64,000 nucleotides of DNA from the NCBI GenBank assembly GCA_015680685.1, contig MNCI01029550.1:288583-352582 (forward strand). Direction: 5' to 3'. Shown piece after piece: positions 35,522-45,740 of this stretch. Made by a program: the position numbers and the translations under genes. This DNA is from Gnetum montanum (taxonomy: Eukaryota; Streptophyta; Gnetopsida; Gnetales; Gnetaceae). A model generated the notes under the pieces. It was not told the DNA's origin. It saw nothing but the letters and a program-made list of their open reading frames with translations, and did not search any database. The stretch's first letter is position 1; each line of letters begins with the position of its first letter.

Positions 35522-35533
35522 TCAATCCTCAAG

Positions 35534-35547
35534 TGGTATTAGAGCAT
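35534..35547 (+). other. Primer binding site of element J (initiator tRNA-Met type)
   Basis: TGGTATTAGAGCAT is one base from TGGTATCAGAGCAT, the standard copia primer site. It lies 41 bases before the first gag codon. Confidence 0.75.
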
Positions 35548-35587
35548 AGTACTTCTAGTTTTGAGTGTAACAACTCAAGAGTAAACA

Positions 35588-36840
35588 ATGAAAGGAGGAT
35601 CATACATCAAGTCATCAAGGTTGAATGGAATCACCTTTACATGTTGGAAGACTCAAATACAAAATTTATTTTAAGTACGTGAGGCTCATAGTTTTTGTAT
35701 TCATCTTGGATGGATGCACTTATCTCATCAACAGCATTTTGGGTAGCAAAGGTAAGATTAGAGGTAAGTAATCTAAACTTTAAAATTTTCATACTTTTTC
35801 TATGGAATTCTAGATATGTGATGGAAGAGGCCATATGGCATATGAATATCCTAATAATTATAGGTTTCAAGAGAATAGTAAAGAAATGAGAAGAAGTAAC
35901 ATCCATATAAGCTAGGATGATGAAGAGGAATCAACTCAACAAGATAAAAGAGAAAGAAATATTTACACCAACTAGGATGACGAAGACCAAAGTGAAGAAG
36001 AGGTGGAGGATAATGTAAAAGATTCACATCTCATTTGTATGACTCTCACAAATGACGATGCTAGCCTTTCAAATTATGATCAATTTGAAAATGAGGAGGA
36101 GAGGTATCACCTATTATGTAAGGAACTTCTATCTTTCCAAAGTCTATTTATAAAATTGAATAAGAAAATAAAAACTAAGGATCAAGAAATTTCTTCATTA
36201 AATATAATTATTTTAGAACTCACAAAAGAAATCTAAGACCTAAGGGTTAAGAATAAAAAGCTAACCCTAACTTATGAAAAGATTAAGGAAGAACTTATAG
36301 ATGCTAAACTTGTAAATGAGGGGTTGGTCAAAGGAAAAGAATCCCTCCAGATAATTCTAGGGCAAGGAATAAATCCACATGATAAAAGTGGACTAGGATT
36401 TTGTTCACATAAAGAAGAATCTACACAAATTTCATCCCAACAAAAGGGATCTCCAAAGAATAAAGTGTCAATAGGTACTACATTTCAACAAAGAGTAGCT
36501 TCAAGTTTTGATCACTTTAACAACAATAGAAAAGTTAGATGTTATTATTGTAATAGGTTTTAGCATAATAAATGGAATTACAATTTAAAATATTATCACA
36601 TGAACATCTGGTAATATCATAAGACTCCTTGGTCTTATCCAAATGCACCTAGAAAGGAAATCTTATACAACAAAAAGTAATGAAGGGAAAATCAAAAGGG
36701 TAAAAAGAAAAAGGTGTGGAGAATCAAGTGAAAAGAAGGAAGTGAAAGAAATTTCAATAATTTTATGAAAGGAAGCAAGAAATTAGAAATAAACAAAATT
36801 GGTTTGAAAGGAGGAACTTCAAAAGAAGAACCTTAATTCT
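35588..36840 (+). pseudogene. Copia (SIRE/Maximus-like) gag of element J, broken
   Basis: Gag starts at ATG 35588 with MKGGSYIKSSRLNG then WKTQIQNLF, the N-terminal pattern of SIRE-type copia Gag (an LNG/FNG word followed by a conserved Trp). After several stops and shifts, a charged coiled-coil segment runs from about 36003 (DQFENEEERYHLLCKELLSF; TKDQEISSLN). GKESLQIILGQ and DKSGLGF follow, then a nucleocapsid knuckle near 36538-36577 reading C-Y-Y-C-N-R-F-stop-H-N-K-W-N-Y, with the last Cys changed to Tyr. No protease, integrase or RT follows, so most of J pol is deleted or elsewhere. Confidence 0.7.
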
Positions 36841-38550
36841 AATCTCCTTAGACATCTTGATCTTCATCAATAAGCAAGGGAAGTAACAGTAAGTATAGTT
36901 ATAATCATTATACCTTGACTTGATGAGATTAGACTAGATTAATTTATTTTTATGGTTGAATGAAATCTTGTGCTACCTTTAAAGTTTTTATTGATAAATC
37001 ATATTTTGGATTCTTAACTAGAATATATTGGTTTCAAGTGGTTAAAGCCCTTGACTATAATTCATGGAACAATTTTCTTTTACATTCATTATTATTTAAA
37101 CATATATATGATATGGGATTTTTGCTTCCTTGTGACATCATAAAGTCAAATTGTTACTAGAATATCTTTTGATGTATGATAATTGAAGCATTTGAATTGG
37201 TACCTTTATTGTAATTCATGTATGTTCTGAGAAAAGAAACATTTCAAAAGGAATTCCTTGAGCATATGAATTATTTGTTATCTTTATTATAAAGTACTAA
37301 TAATAGGATGCCTTGCTTTCAAAAGTTTCCAAAACTTGATCTTAATATGGCTCTCCAAATTTATGAAAACATTACCTAGCCCTTGTGTATTCTCAATGAA
37401 TGTATGATGCTTATGTATGTTTTCTTATGTTTCTTTTCTTTCGATTATTTCAAGTTGTTTTAGGGTTTAGACTTATTTCAATGTGTTTTTCCATGTTTAT
37501 GGGTGTTTTAGACTTATTTTGATGAGTTTAGGAGGTTTTAGGATCTATGGGAACTTATTAGGATGCATTCGAAGGCTCCTGTTATCAAAATAAGCATTTT
37601 TACTTCTGGGATCTATATGATAGATGTCTCCCCTAAAGTGTAGACATCTCAGGACCAGAGAAAATTTCTCCCAAAAATAGGAGACATCTCTCTTAAAAGT
37701 AGGACTTTCATAGTAGATGTCTACATGAAACCAAATACATCCATATTAGTAAGAAATAACAAAAAAGAAAAGCTCTAATTTGGCATTTTGAGTGAGAAAA
37801 TTCTAGAGAGAAATTGCTTATGAATTAAAATAATTACATCTTTGTTGTTGAATGATTCACTAATGGGAGACCTTATTCTCCACACTTGAACCTAGAATTT
37901 TTATGTAGCATGAAGATCCTAAAAGGATTAAGGGGAGAATACCCATCTCTCTACAATAGATGCATTATGACCAAAAAGTCTAGGAAGAAATACAATAATG
38001 TATGAAAGGGAAGCCTATACCTCATCAACAATTATCATCTTATAGGCCATTAGTGTACAAAAAGTCTTTTGAGACTTTTACTAAAAGAAACTTAAGAAGC
38101 AAAACTTCATACTCTATAATGACTAAAAATCTCAATTGTTAGATAAACCAAAAATTCTAGTGAAATAGCTTTGACCCCAAATCCCAAGAGCCTACATGAA
38201 AAACATGATCTAAGATGCCCTGGATGGTCCAACAGATTATCAAAGGACTTAAGGAGGAAAAAAAGAGATAATGAAAATAAAAATGCAAAATATAGATTTG
38301 GAGGATAAATTATGCTAAAAAGAAACAAATAAATAAAACCTGCACACAAATGAAACTATATACTTTATTTCAACAAAAATAAATAAGATACAAGAATGTG
38401 TATAAGATGGCCTATGGCAATAGGAGGATCCACTTCAGCAAGGGTTCAAAGTTTTTTGAAACTACTATGATTAGCTCCACAATCCAAAGTTTCTACCACT
38501 TTTGATGCTTTTGAACCTTTGCTACTCTTACACCATATCTATAGCATTAT
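36841..38550. other. AT-rich stretch with an AGACATCT word cluster; no gene
   Basis: No coding frame is supported. At 37622-37722 four copies of AGATGTCT or its complement AGACATCT occur within 101 bp, echoing the cluster at 34562-34706 in the J LTR region. The stretch could include the remains of a J 3' LTR, but no extended alignment is visible. Confidence 0.4.
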
Positions 38551-40434
38551 TGATGTAGGGGGATGAGAGGTGTGTGGGATTTGGAACACAAAAGTAAGCA
38601 ACACTGTGAGTTTTAGTGCCCAAGTGCTCAGCGTTAATGCCAAAATCTCACAAATCTCAAAGGGGGGATAACAAAGGTAACAATGGTTACAAAAGGTTCC
38701 ACATTGAGAGATTCAAGAAGCTATGTGTATTCAAGATTGCAAGAGACCTTGAGTGCAAAATATCCCTAAAAATGCAAAAATGTGAAATCCTTTCATGGTC
38801 TTGGTGCTTGGATTTTATAGGATTTTGGTCACAAATTGGCTACAAATTATACTTGATTATTAACAAATTTCTACTATGTGTAGGTGTGGTGGGTGTTCCA
38901 ATCCAGTCAGGTTACTATGTATGGTAAGTGTTATAGCCCCATGGCATAAAATCCATTCCATTTACTAAAATTAGTAAACATGACTTTTACCCTCACTGGC
39001 TTCTTCCACCCATGCTAGGCCTTCCAACAACAATGTTCTAATGTAGGATCCTTGCTAGAGTTGCTATAATGCTAGAATCTTGGGCCATGCTAGACCAACA
39101 TTGGGGGAAAGGTGCAACACTAGGGGGGATGAAGTAACAATGCTTGGGGTAGGGGTTATAGCCCCCATGCTAAGCATGATTAATGTCCTACCTTCCAACA
39201 TTGGGTGTAGGTAGGTTATACACCCCCACCCCAACCCCGCCCCCATCCCCNTGAGGAATGAGGCTTTGATCACTTATGAGGCATTTTTCAATCCCAATAG
39301 TACAAGGTATATGAAATTGCACCTCATGGATTACAATATTCACACTTATAATGAATTTTAGCTTCGGGTTTTAGGGGGTGAGGGTTACAAAGCTTACAAC
39401 ATGTATTTTTGGTGGTGTTTCATTAGGCCCTATTTATTAGTGTTTGGAGGATTAACCTAATAGGCACTAACAAAGAATACAAAACATCATTGTAGGTCCA
39501 TCACCAACATCCTCTCTCTGCATTTGATTCAATCATGTTAAATCATGATAAAGAGTGCTTATGCTGATGGGATAAGGCCATGATGAGGTAATAGATATTA
39601 AGGTTATAAGGAAATAATTATAAGGGCTAACAATGGATTTGAGATGTTGAAATCATGGATATGAAACTAACATGTTGTTCAATCAATGGTTTTGGCACTT
39701 CATGTTTTGAGGCGTGGCTTACTCAGCAAATACATTTGAGGAACTATCACCTCACTCCAAGGTTTCCTTAGCCACTAGCTTTCTTCATTTTTATGTTTGG
39801 AGCATTCTATTTTGACTTTTAGGCTTCATAGGTCATTTAGCTTCTTGGCAACTTACTTCCCCATTTTTTTTGTGGGGTGAAACCTTCATTGGGTTTCTTT
39901 GCCAAGGCCAATTTTAACATGCTTTTCTTGCTAGATGAGATGTGTTACATCCAGTAGACTTAATGGTTTTTCAATCAAGAAAAGTGTGTTACAAATGATG
40001 GACTTAGTTTGTTTTCCCATTGAATGAGATGTGTTATATTCAACAAACTTGATGGTGGAGCATGATGAAGGTATATCATATGGTCACAATTCATGAGTGT
40101 TAGACATAGCTCAACATTGTTATTTAGGGTAAGAAAGGCTATAATAAGGCTAAGAGGTTGGATTGGAGGACATGGTAATGAGAAATAATGTGATGCAAGC
40201 ATTCTTTACACAATAGGACAAACTCACTAAATCTTGCACATCAAGGTCATGTGATGACTCGCTATCATGATGAGTTGCACCTTCATTATGTCTTTCAAGG
40301 CTTCATCCTACAAGCACAACTTCAAGAGGACAAGAAAACTAGACAAAGAAAACATGTTGTTACAATACAATGCATGAGATCATATAGAATGATAAAACTA
40401 GGTTGCCATAGGTCACCATGTTATGAAGTTAACA
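38551..40434 (-). mobile_element. 3' LTR of element F (Ogre/Tat-like)
   Basis: On the minus strand the LTR starts TGTTAACTTC right after a polypurine tract. A TATA box in the context CCTATAAAATCC lies near 38824-38812. The proposed end is CCCTACATCA at 38551, giving about 1.9 kb. That end is inferred from the TG/CA rule and the TATA position. The words CCATGCTAG and TTATAGCCCC recur at 38930-39220 and connect it to the array at 57880-59067. Confidence 0.5.
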
Positions 40435-40446
40435 ATTCCCCCATTG
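40435..40446 (-). other. Polypurine tract of element F
   Basis: The minus strand reads CACAATGGGGGAAT immediately before the LTR start TGTTAAC and shortly after the end of integrase, as expected for the plus-strand primer site. Confidence 0.6.
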
Positions 40447-40449
40447 TGT

Positions 40450-42180
40450 AAAAGATGGTCATTTAGGCTTGCTTATTATTGCTGTCAACGTTGTTAATTG
40501 GTTACATGTAGTAAGGCTTTAGGTAGAAATGATTAACTAAATTGGCTAATTCATTCCCATCAATGTCAACTATCTTGAATTCTCCATTGTTGTAGATCTT
40601 AGTGACCAAGAAAGGTTGTTTCCAATTGGCTAAGAATTTATCTGCATGATCATAGATGGCTTTGAGGACCAAGTTCCCTTCCTTGATCTTGTGTTGGTTT
40701 AGGTTATGGTGGTGTTGCTGATTTTTCCTTTCCTAATATCACTCAATGTGAGCCAACATCCATACCCATTGCTCCTCCATCAAGTCTAGGTCCATGGTTT
40801 ATAGCTCCTTATGTTGTTCATCATTGATGAAGTTAGATAAGGCTACTTGGAGTAAAGAATCTTGCAATTCAAGGGATAAAATAGCTTTATAACCATAAAC
40901 CATGCTATAAGGTGTTACACTAGTTGCTATTTTGAATATTTTTCTGTAGGCCCAAAGTGCATGGACAAGCTTCTCATGAAATTTGCACTTGCTATTGTTT
41001 AACACATTTTTAAGACAGTTAATGATGGCCTTATTGCTTCTTGCTACTTGTCCATTGGCTTGAGAGTAATATTGCAATGAGAAGAAATGCTTAATGCCTA
41101 GGTCATGATAAATGTTTTTTGTTTCCTAGCTAATAAACTATGATCCATTATCTATGACTATGTTCATGGGTAGGCCAAAAACAAGCTACTAGGTTATCCA
41201 ATATGTATCTATAAACTTGTTTAGATAATTTCCTTCTTAGGGAAATAGCTTCAAGCCACTTTGTGAATTATTTAGTTGCAATGATGATGAAAATATGTTC
41301 TAATAAAGACTTAGGCATTATAGGTCTAATGATATCCAACCCCCACCATTGAAATGACCAAGTTATCTAAGTGGTGTGTAACTTAGTTGGTAGTATGCGT
41401 ATAAGGTTGCTATGTCATTGGCATGTATCATAAGTTTTAACCTTTTGCAGGAATTTTCTCTTCATATAGGTCCAATAATAGCCTAACCATCTAATCTTAG
41501 TGGCCATAGCTCTAGGTCCTATATGTCCCCCACATACACCCTCATGAACCTGCTTTAGGACTATTCAGGCTACGATTTTTCCCAAGCACACTAATAATAT
41601 GCCATCATAGGACTATCAACATAATGTGTTATTTCCTATAATGACATACTATTTTGATCATTTACGTACAATGTCCTTTTGAGTAGTATTTAGGCCTTAC
41701 GAAGGTTCACCATGCATAAAGTAAACTTGATATCATCATACCACTCCTTTGTAGGAGTAGTATGAACTATGACTACAAAGGTGTCCTTAGCACTCTGTAC
41801 AATGGGAATAGCACAATCCATAGTCAAGGTGGATAACTTGCTAAACACATCTGGCATTACACTGAGAGCTAAGGTTGTAATGGAATCAACTATAGTGTTC
41901 TCAGTTTGAGGTACATGTTGGAAATCAATATCTATGAATTGTTGTAGCAACTTCTTTCCTAGGTCACAATAAGATTGTAAATATTTGCCCTTACATGCAT
42001 AAACCTTAGTTACTTGGTTAACCATAAGTTGAGCATCACCTTTAATCATTAAGCACTTTATTCCAACATCATGAGCTACCATCATTCCTCTAGTCACATG
42101 CTCACACTCCACTATATTTTTGGTGCATGGAAATTTGAAATAATAGGTGAAGGATTAGATTTCATCATATGGAAATGTTA
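40450..42180 (-). pseudogene. Element F RNase H and integrase (Ogre/Tat-like), broken
   Basis: On the minus strand the order is as follows. RNase H has FPCTKNIVECEHV near 42150-42100, GIKCLMIKGDAQLMVNQV and FQHVPQTENTIVDS. The integrase core has WWGLDIIRP near 41350, with the first catalytic Asp present. YYSQANGQVARSNKAI near 41060 has Ala where the catalytic Glu of QAEASNK-type motifs is expected, and HALWAYRK and PYSMVYGYKA follow. The C-terminal part has GNLVLKAIYDHADKF, NWKQPFLVTKIY and NHFYLKPYYM. The frame is cut at 42180 by insertion of A and resumes at 55435. This element is distinct from the A-E lineage. Confidence 0.75.
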
Positions 42181-43129
42181 TGATGATAGAAGCTAATGAA
42201 CTGTCACAAGTCAATGCGTCGATTGGGCTGTGTATACGGGGTCACGTATACCCGGTCGCGTCGATGCGGGCCCATAGACGTAGCCATCCTACATTAACAT
42301 GGCCCCGTTTATGCAACCACCTTTCCCGAATCTATACATATGAGGGCCTTCTACCTCTTTTAGGCATCTTTTTGAGTAGTAGTAGCGAAGCTCTTGCAGT
42401 TTGTTCCTGCAAGAGATAGAATATTTTCCAAGTGCACACAGCAGGTGTCAGAAAAGTGATTAGATCTTTATTTAAGCATTGATGTATCTAAGCCCATTGG
42501 CATGACGGCAATAAAGATGAACTGTTCAAGCATACCTTGCAGCATTTGGACTTAGTTATTTCATGCATTTAATAGTTTAATATGTTTATGCTTTATTAAT
42601 TACTTGTTTATGATTTATTAGTTACTTGTTAATTATTTAAGTTTTCATTATTATAATTTCAATCGTTATTTTTCATTCGTACTTCGTTAAAGGCATAAGT
42701 ACGACCATCTCGAATGTAATCCAAACGCTTGGTAAGCCTAGTGATGCTTAATGTATGGTGACCCAGAAGTGTTAGGAGATGCTCAAAATGTGCTCGGAAG
42801 ATGGGGCCGGATACTTATGTTAGAAATAGTTAAGATTTAGATTAAGATAATTTTAGATTAATTAATATTCTATCCTTATTTTCCAAGATAATTAGTCGCT
42901 GAAAAGATAATTAAAAAGATATAAAAATCATTAGCCTTAGTCTCACTTAACCAACATAAATAGAGCTTCACAAGTGAGATTAGGATGACAACAACCGTTC
43001 TAACCCAAGGTTTCACTAGTTAGAAGTCTGGTGTATGTTAAGTGCTTACAGTCTAGAGATTTTGACCGAGTCACGTGTGAATGCTCGTGATTCGTGTGGT
43101 TGGGCGTAGGGATACCTAGCCGCTCATCA
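42181..43129 (+). mobile_element. 5' LTR of element A
   Basis: Runs from TGATGATAG to CCGCTCATCA, 949 bp, and matches the 3' LTR at 54513-55434 (about 94% by eye over a central block). A 13-bp insertion near its start is absent from the 3' copy. U3 carries the inverted words GTATACGGGG and CGTATACCC (42232-42253). The TATA region TCTATACATATGAGG is at about 42330. AATAAA is at 42510-42515, and the U5 stems are GCATAAGTA (42693-42701) with TACTTATGT (42812-42820) and CCATCT (42705-42710) with AGATGG (42799-42804). No target duplication is recognisable. Confidence 0.85.
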
Positions 43130-43130
43130 T

Positions 43131-43149
43131 TGGTGCCGTTGCCGGGGAC
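43131..43149 (+). other. Primer binding site of element A (tRNA-Asp)
   Basis: TGGTGCCGTTGCCGGGGAC is nearly identical to the complement of the plant tRNA-Asp 3' end (TGGCGCCGTTGCCGGGG) and begins one base after the LTR end. This is the best-preserved primer site in the window and defines the lineage. Confidence 0.85.
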
Positions 43150-43295
43150 TATTAGTCTTACATGCATCATCTAACCTTAGTGAAGTTATCATTTAAGTCG
43201 TTGGAACGGACCCAATGTAGAAATATTTACGCACACTAGGCAAATTCAAGTAAATAGTAAGGTACACCGATTATATGGACCATCTAATGTCCAAC

Positions 43296-45740
43296 ATGTC
43301 TTCTCACAGGAGAGATGCATTTGAACCATCGGTGCCGTAAGAATGTTGGGTGGTGTACAAACATCCTGATGAATATGTTCCTGATTTCACATTCATCCTA
43401 CATCAAGATGAACATCTTTGATGGTGGGACATGGAGGGTAGCATCTTGCTACTGCCTAACCGAGAAGCTCTTGCGATGCTATATCACAATCTGGGTAGAT
43501 TGGGCATCCAGGATCGAGTGGCAGAGTATGTCATGGAGGACCATGACTATCGAGACTATTATCCTATGGAGGCTCAATAGACAAGAGATCAGTAGCAGGC
43601 GGAGAGATATGAATAGTAGAAGGGGAAGTAATTCACCAACCCCTTATTCTCGCAAGGGCTACAAGACAATGGGGATCCCGTATTTCATGATACTCATTCG
43701 ACTGAACTTCCCCTAGGGCCGTAATTCCTCCAGTCGATCATTCAGAACAAACCTTCAAGTGATAACGATCCTCAAGGGGATGGAGGGTCATGTAACAAAC
43801 CTGGGGGAGATGATCGTGGCTGCCACCAGGGTAGATGGGGAGATCACTGCCAAAGCGGTGGTGATGCCTCTCCTTCTTCTCCATCTTCCCCCTCTCCTAC
43901 ACCTTCCTCCAGCTCAAGCTCTGAGTATAATAGGGGAAGGCTGGAGAGAAAGGATGGTGGTAAATAGGTTCTGAAGGGGCAACGTGAGGGAGCACGTGAC
44001 CAATCGCATGGCCATCACTAACATGAAAGAAGGGGTAGTAGAAATTATCATAGACATCATAGTTCCCAACAAGACTATGATTCAAACGAGCCATTATTAG
44101 CTACTCAGAGCATGCTCCAAATTGCACAGGCAGTTCACATTCCAAGTAGGCACATGAAGGATAGTTGGATCAAGCGTGTTGACATGAACAACATCCCCAG
44201 GTTTGAAGGGGGATACAATTGTGATCTGTAGACCCACCTACAGGCGTTCCTTGATGCCTGCACCCTACAAAATATTGATAACGATTGGCAACGGTTGAAG
44301 CTATTCCCTCGTACCCTCATCAAAGAAGCTAAAAGTTGGTACCAGTCCTTGGAGCCAGAATCAATTAGAATATGGAGTATGATGCTTGAAATCTTTAATG
44401 ACAAATATCAAACGTACTCTAGAGTGGTGAATCTGAGATGGCAGATCCAAGGTTGGAAACAAGGGAATCATGAACCCTTGGATGCCACCATGAGTAGGTA
44501 TTACTCACTGTTGCATCGGTGCCCTGCTCATGGTTACTCTCAGCAGGCACAGCTTCACCACATTATTGATGGGCTACGTTTTGAAACACGAAAGACCCTT
44601 AGTGTGTACACCAAGGGACGACTGTTCGAGCTAAGGGTCCATCAGTTACAGAAACTCATTGATCAAGTGGCCAAAGAGGAAGGAGAACTCAGAAAAAAGA
44701 AGAGTGCAGAAGAATTCAATCGGGACAGTTCCCTCAGGAAGAGGGAGGTCTGATTTTGTGATGAGGAAGATGAGTCACCACTAGAAGTAGTGGTGAATTG
44801 GAAGACTTTGTCGTTACAAAAGTTTGCATCTAAAATATTGGAAAATGTGGATAAAATGTGGGACTCTTTAGATGAGAGACTCCAAAGTGTATTGAAAATC
44901 ACAGAAGAGTCCAAAGAACAGGATAGTGACCATGATCGGTGCAGGAAGAAGGGAGCTGAACGTGCCCAACATAAAGGTAAGGGAAAAGTTGTTGTAGTAG
45001 AGTAGGTTGCAGACACTGACACCGAGGAGGATGATGGATGTGGTGTATGCCAATATGAGCATCCTATGGGATGTTATCCTATGGTGTCACACCTTTAAGA
45101 GTCTAGGGTCTATGCCTTGAACCCTCGATTGGCGCAACAGCAGATACCCTGAAGGTTGCCTTATCCACAAGGCAACCCTAGGCGATTCCACCAGCAGTAG
45201 TAAGGATATTATCTGAGTGGAACGCCCCCATAATCATATGAATACTTCCAATAGTGGCAGTAACCACAAGTGTGGGGGATGCCACCTCCAAGGCAGCAGT
45301 ACCCTTACAAGCAGTCAGATCCTTATGGGTACTATGTTTAGCAATCGATCTCTTCAAGAGACTCTTCCAGTCATGCAGCCTTTCCTAGTTACTACCATCC
45401 CCCTGAATATTTTAGACATCCATCTCCATCACCCAGGGGGACAAATCCACATCTCTTCTACCCGTTGTCACCTTCTTCTGCCACTCCTCTACACCATCCC
45501 TCTTAGTTGCCACCTGCTCCATCCATGCAGGGAGAAATACCACCATAGCCACAACAACGAAACACTACAAGGGCTGTTAACTTACAACTGGCACCTCAGT
45601 CCAGTGGACCAGAATCCAAACAATGCAAACGTCCTTTCTTCTAGCCCAATAATTTGAACACACCCCCGCCTACACCTGTGGCCAGTGCCTTCGAACCTAC
45701 CAACGCCTCTACCATCATACCACCCAAGCATCCCTCTGCT
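43296..45740 (+). pseudogene. Element A gag, broken but alignable
   Basis: Gag forms the particle and packages RNA. It starts at ATG 43296 (MSSHRRDAFEP), followed by DFTFILHQDEHL and a serine-rich stretch near 43870-43920. The Retrotrans_gag-type domain runs from DMNNIPRFEGGYN (about 44187) through LIKEAKSWYQSLE, IFNDKYQTYS, LDATMSRYYSLLHRCPAHGY and IDGLRFETRK to about 44700. A lysine-rich segment leads to a compact knuckle at 45039-45074 (C-G-V-C-Q-Y-E-H-P-M-G-C), the only copy here with all four ligands. A proline-rich linker follows. Gag and pol share one frame, so no frameshift signal would be needed. Stops at about 45004 and elsewhere kill it. Confidence 0.8.

Larger units (their letters stand above)
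34079..35533 (+). mobile_element. 5' LTR region of copia element J
   Basis: The sequence upstream of a copia-type primer site. It contains a TATA box (TATATAAAAAATAG, 34546-34559) and a cluster of GAGACA / AGACATCT words (34541-34706). A triple 105-bp repeat (35007-35322) and a C-rich run ending in an assembly gap (35479-35521) follow. The left end of the LTR could not be fixed. The layout fits the long LTR of SIRE/Maximus-type elements. Confidence 0.5.

Noticed and set aside
38616-38927. Open frame of 103 codons on the plus strand
   Set aside because: It lies antisense within the proposed F LTR across its TATA region and shows no family motif.
42176-42180. 5-bp target duplication of A (TGTTA before, ACAGC after)
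   Set aside because: The flanks do not match; the F frame lacks some codons at the junction, so the duplication has decayed or been deleted.
44663-45062. Minus-strand open frames opposite A gag
   Set aside because: Shadows of the plus-strand gag, which carries the recognised motifs.
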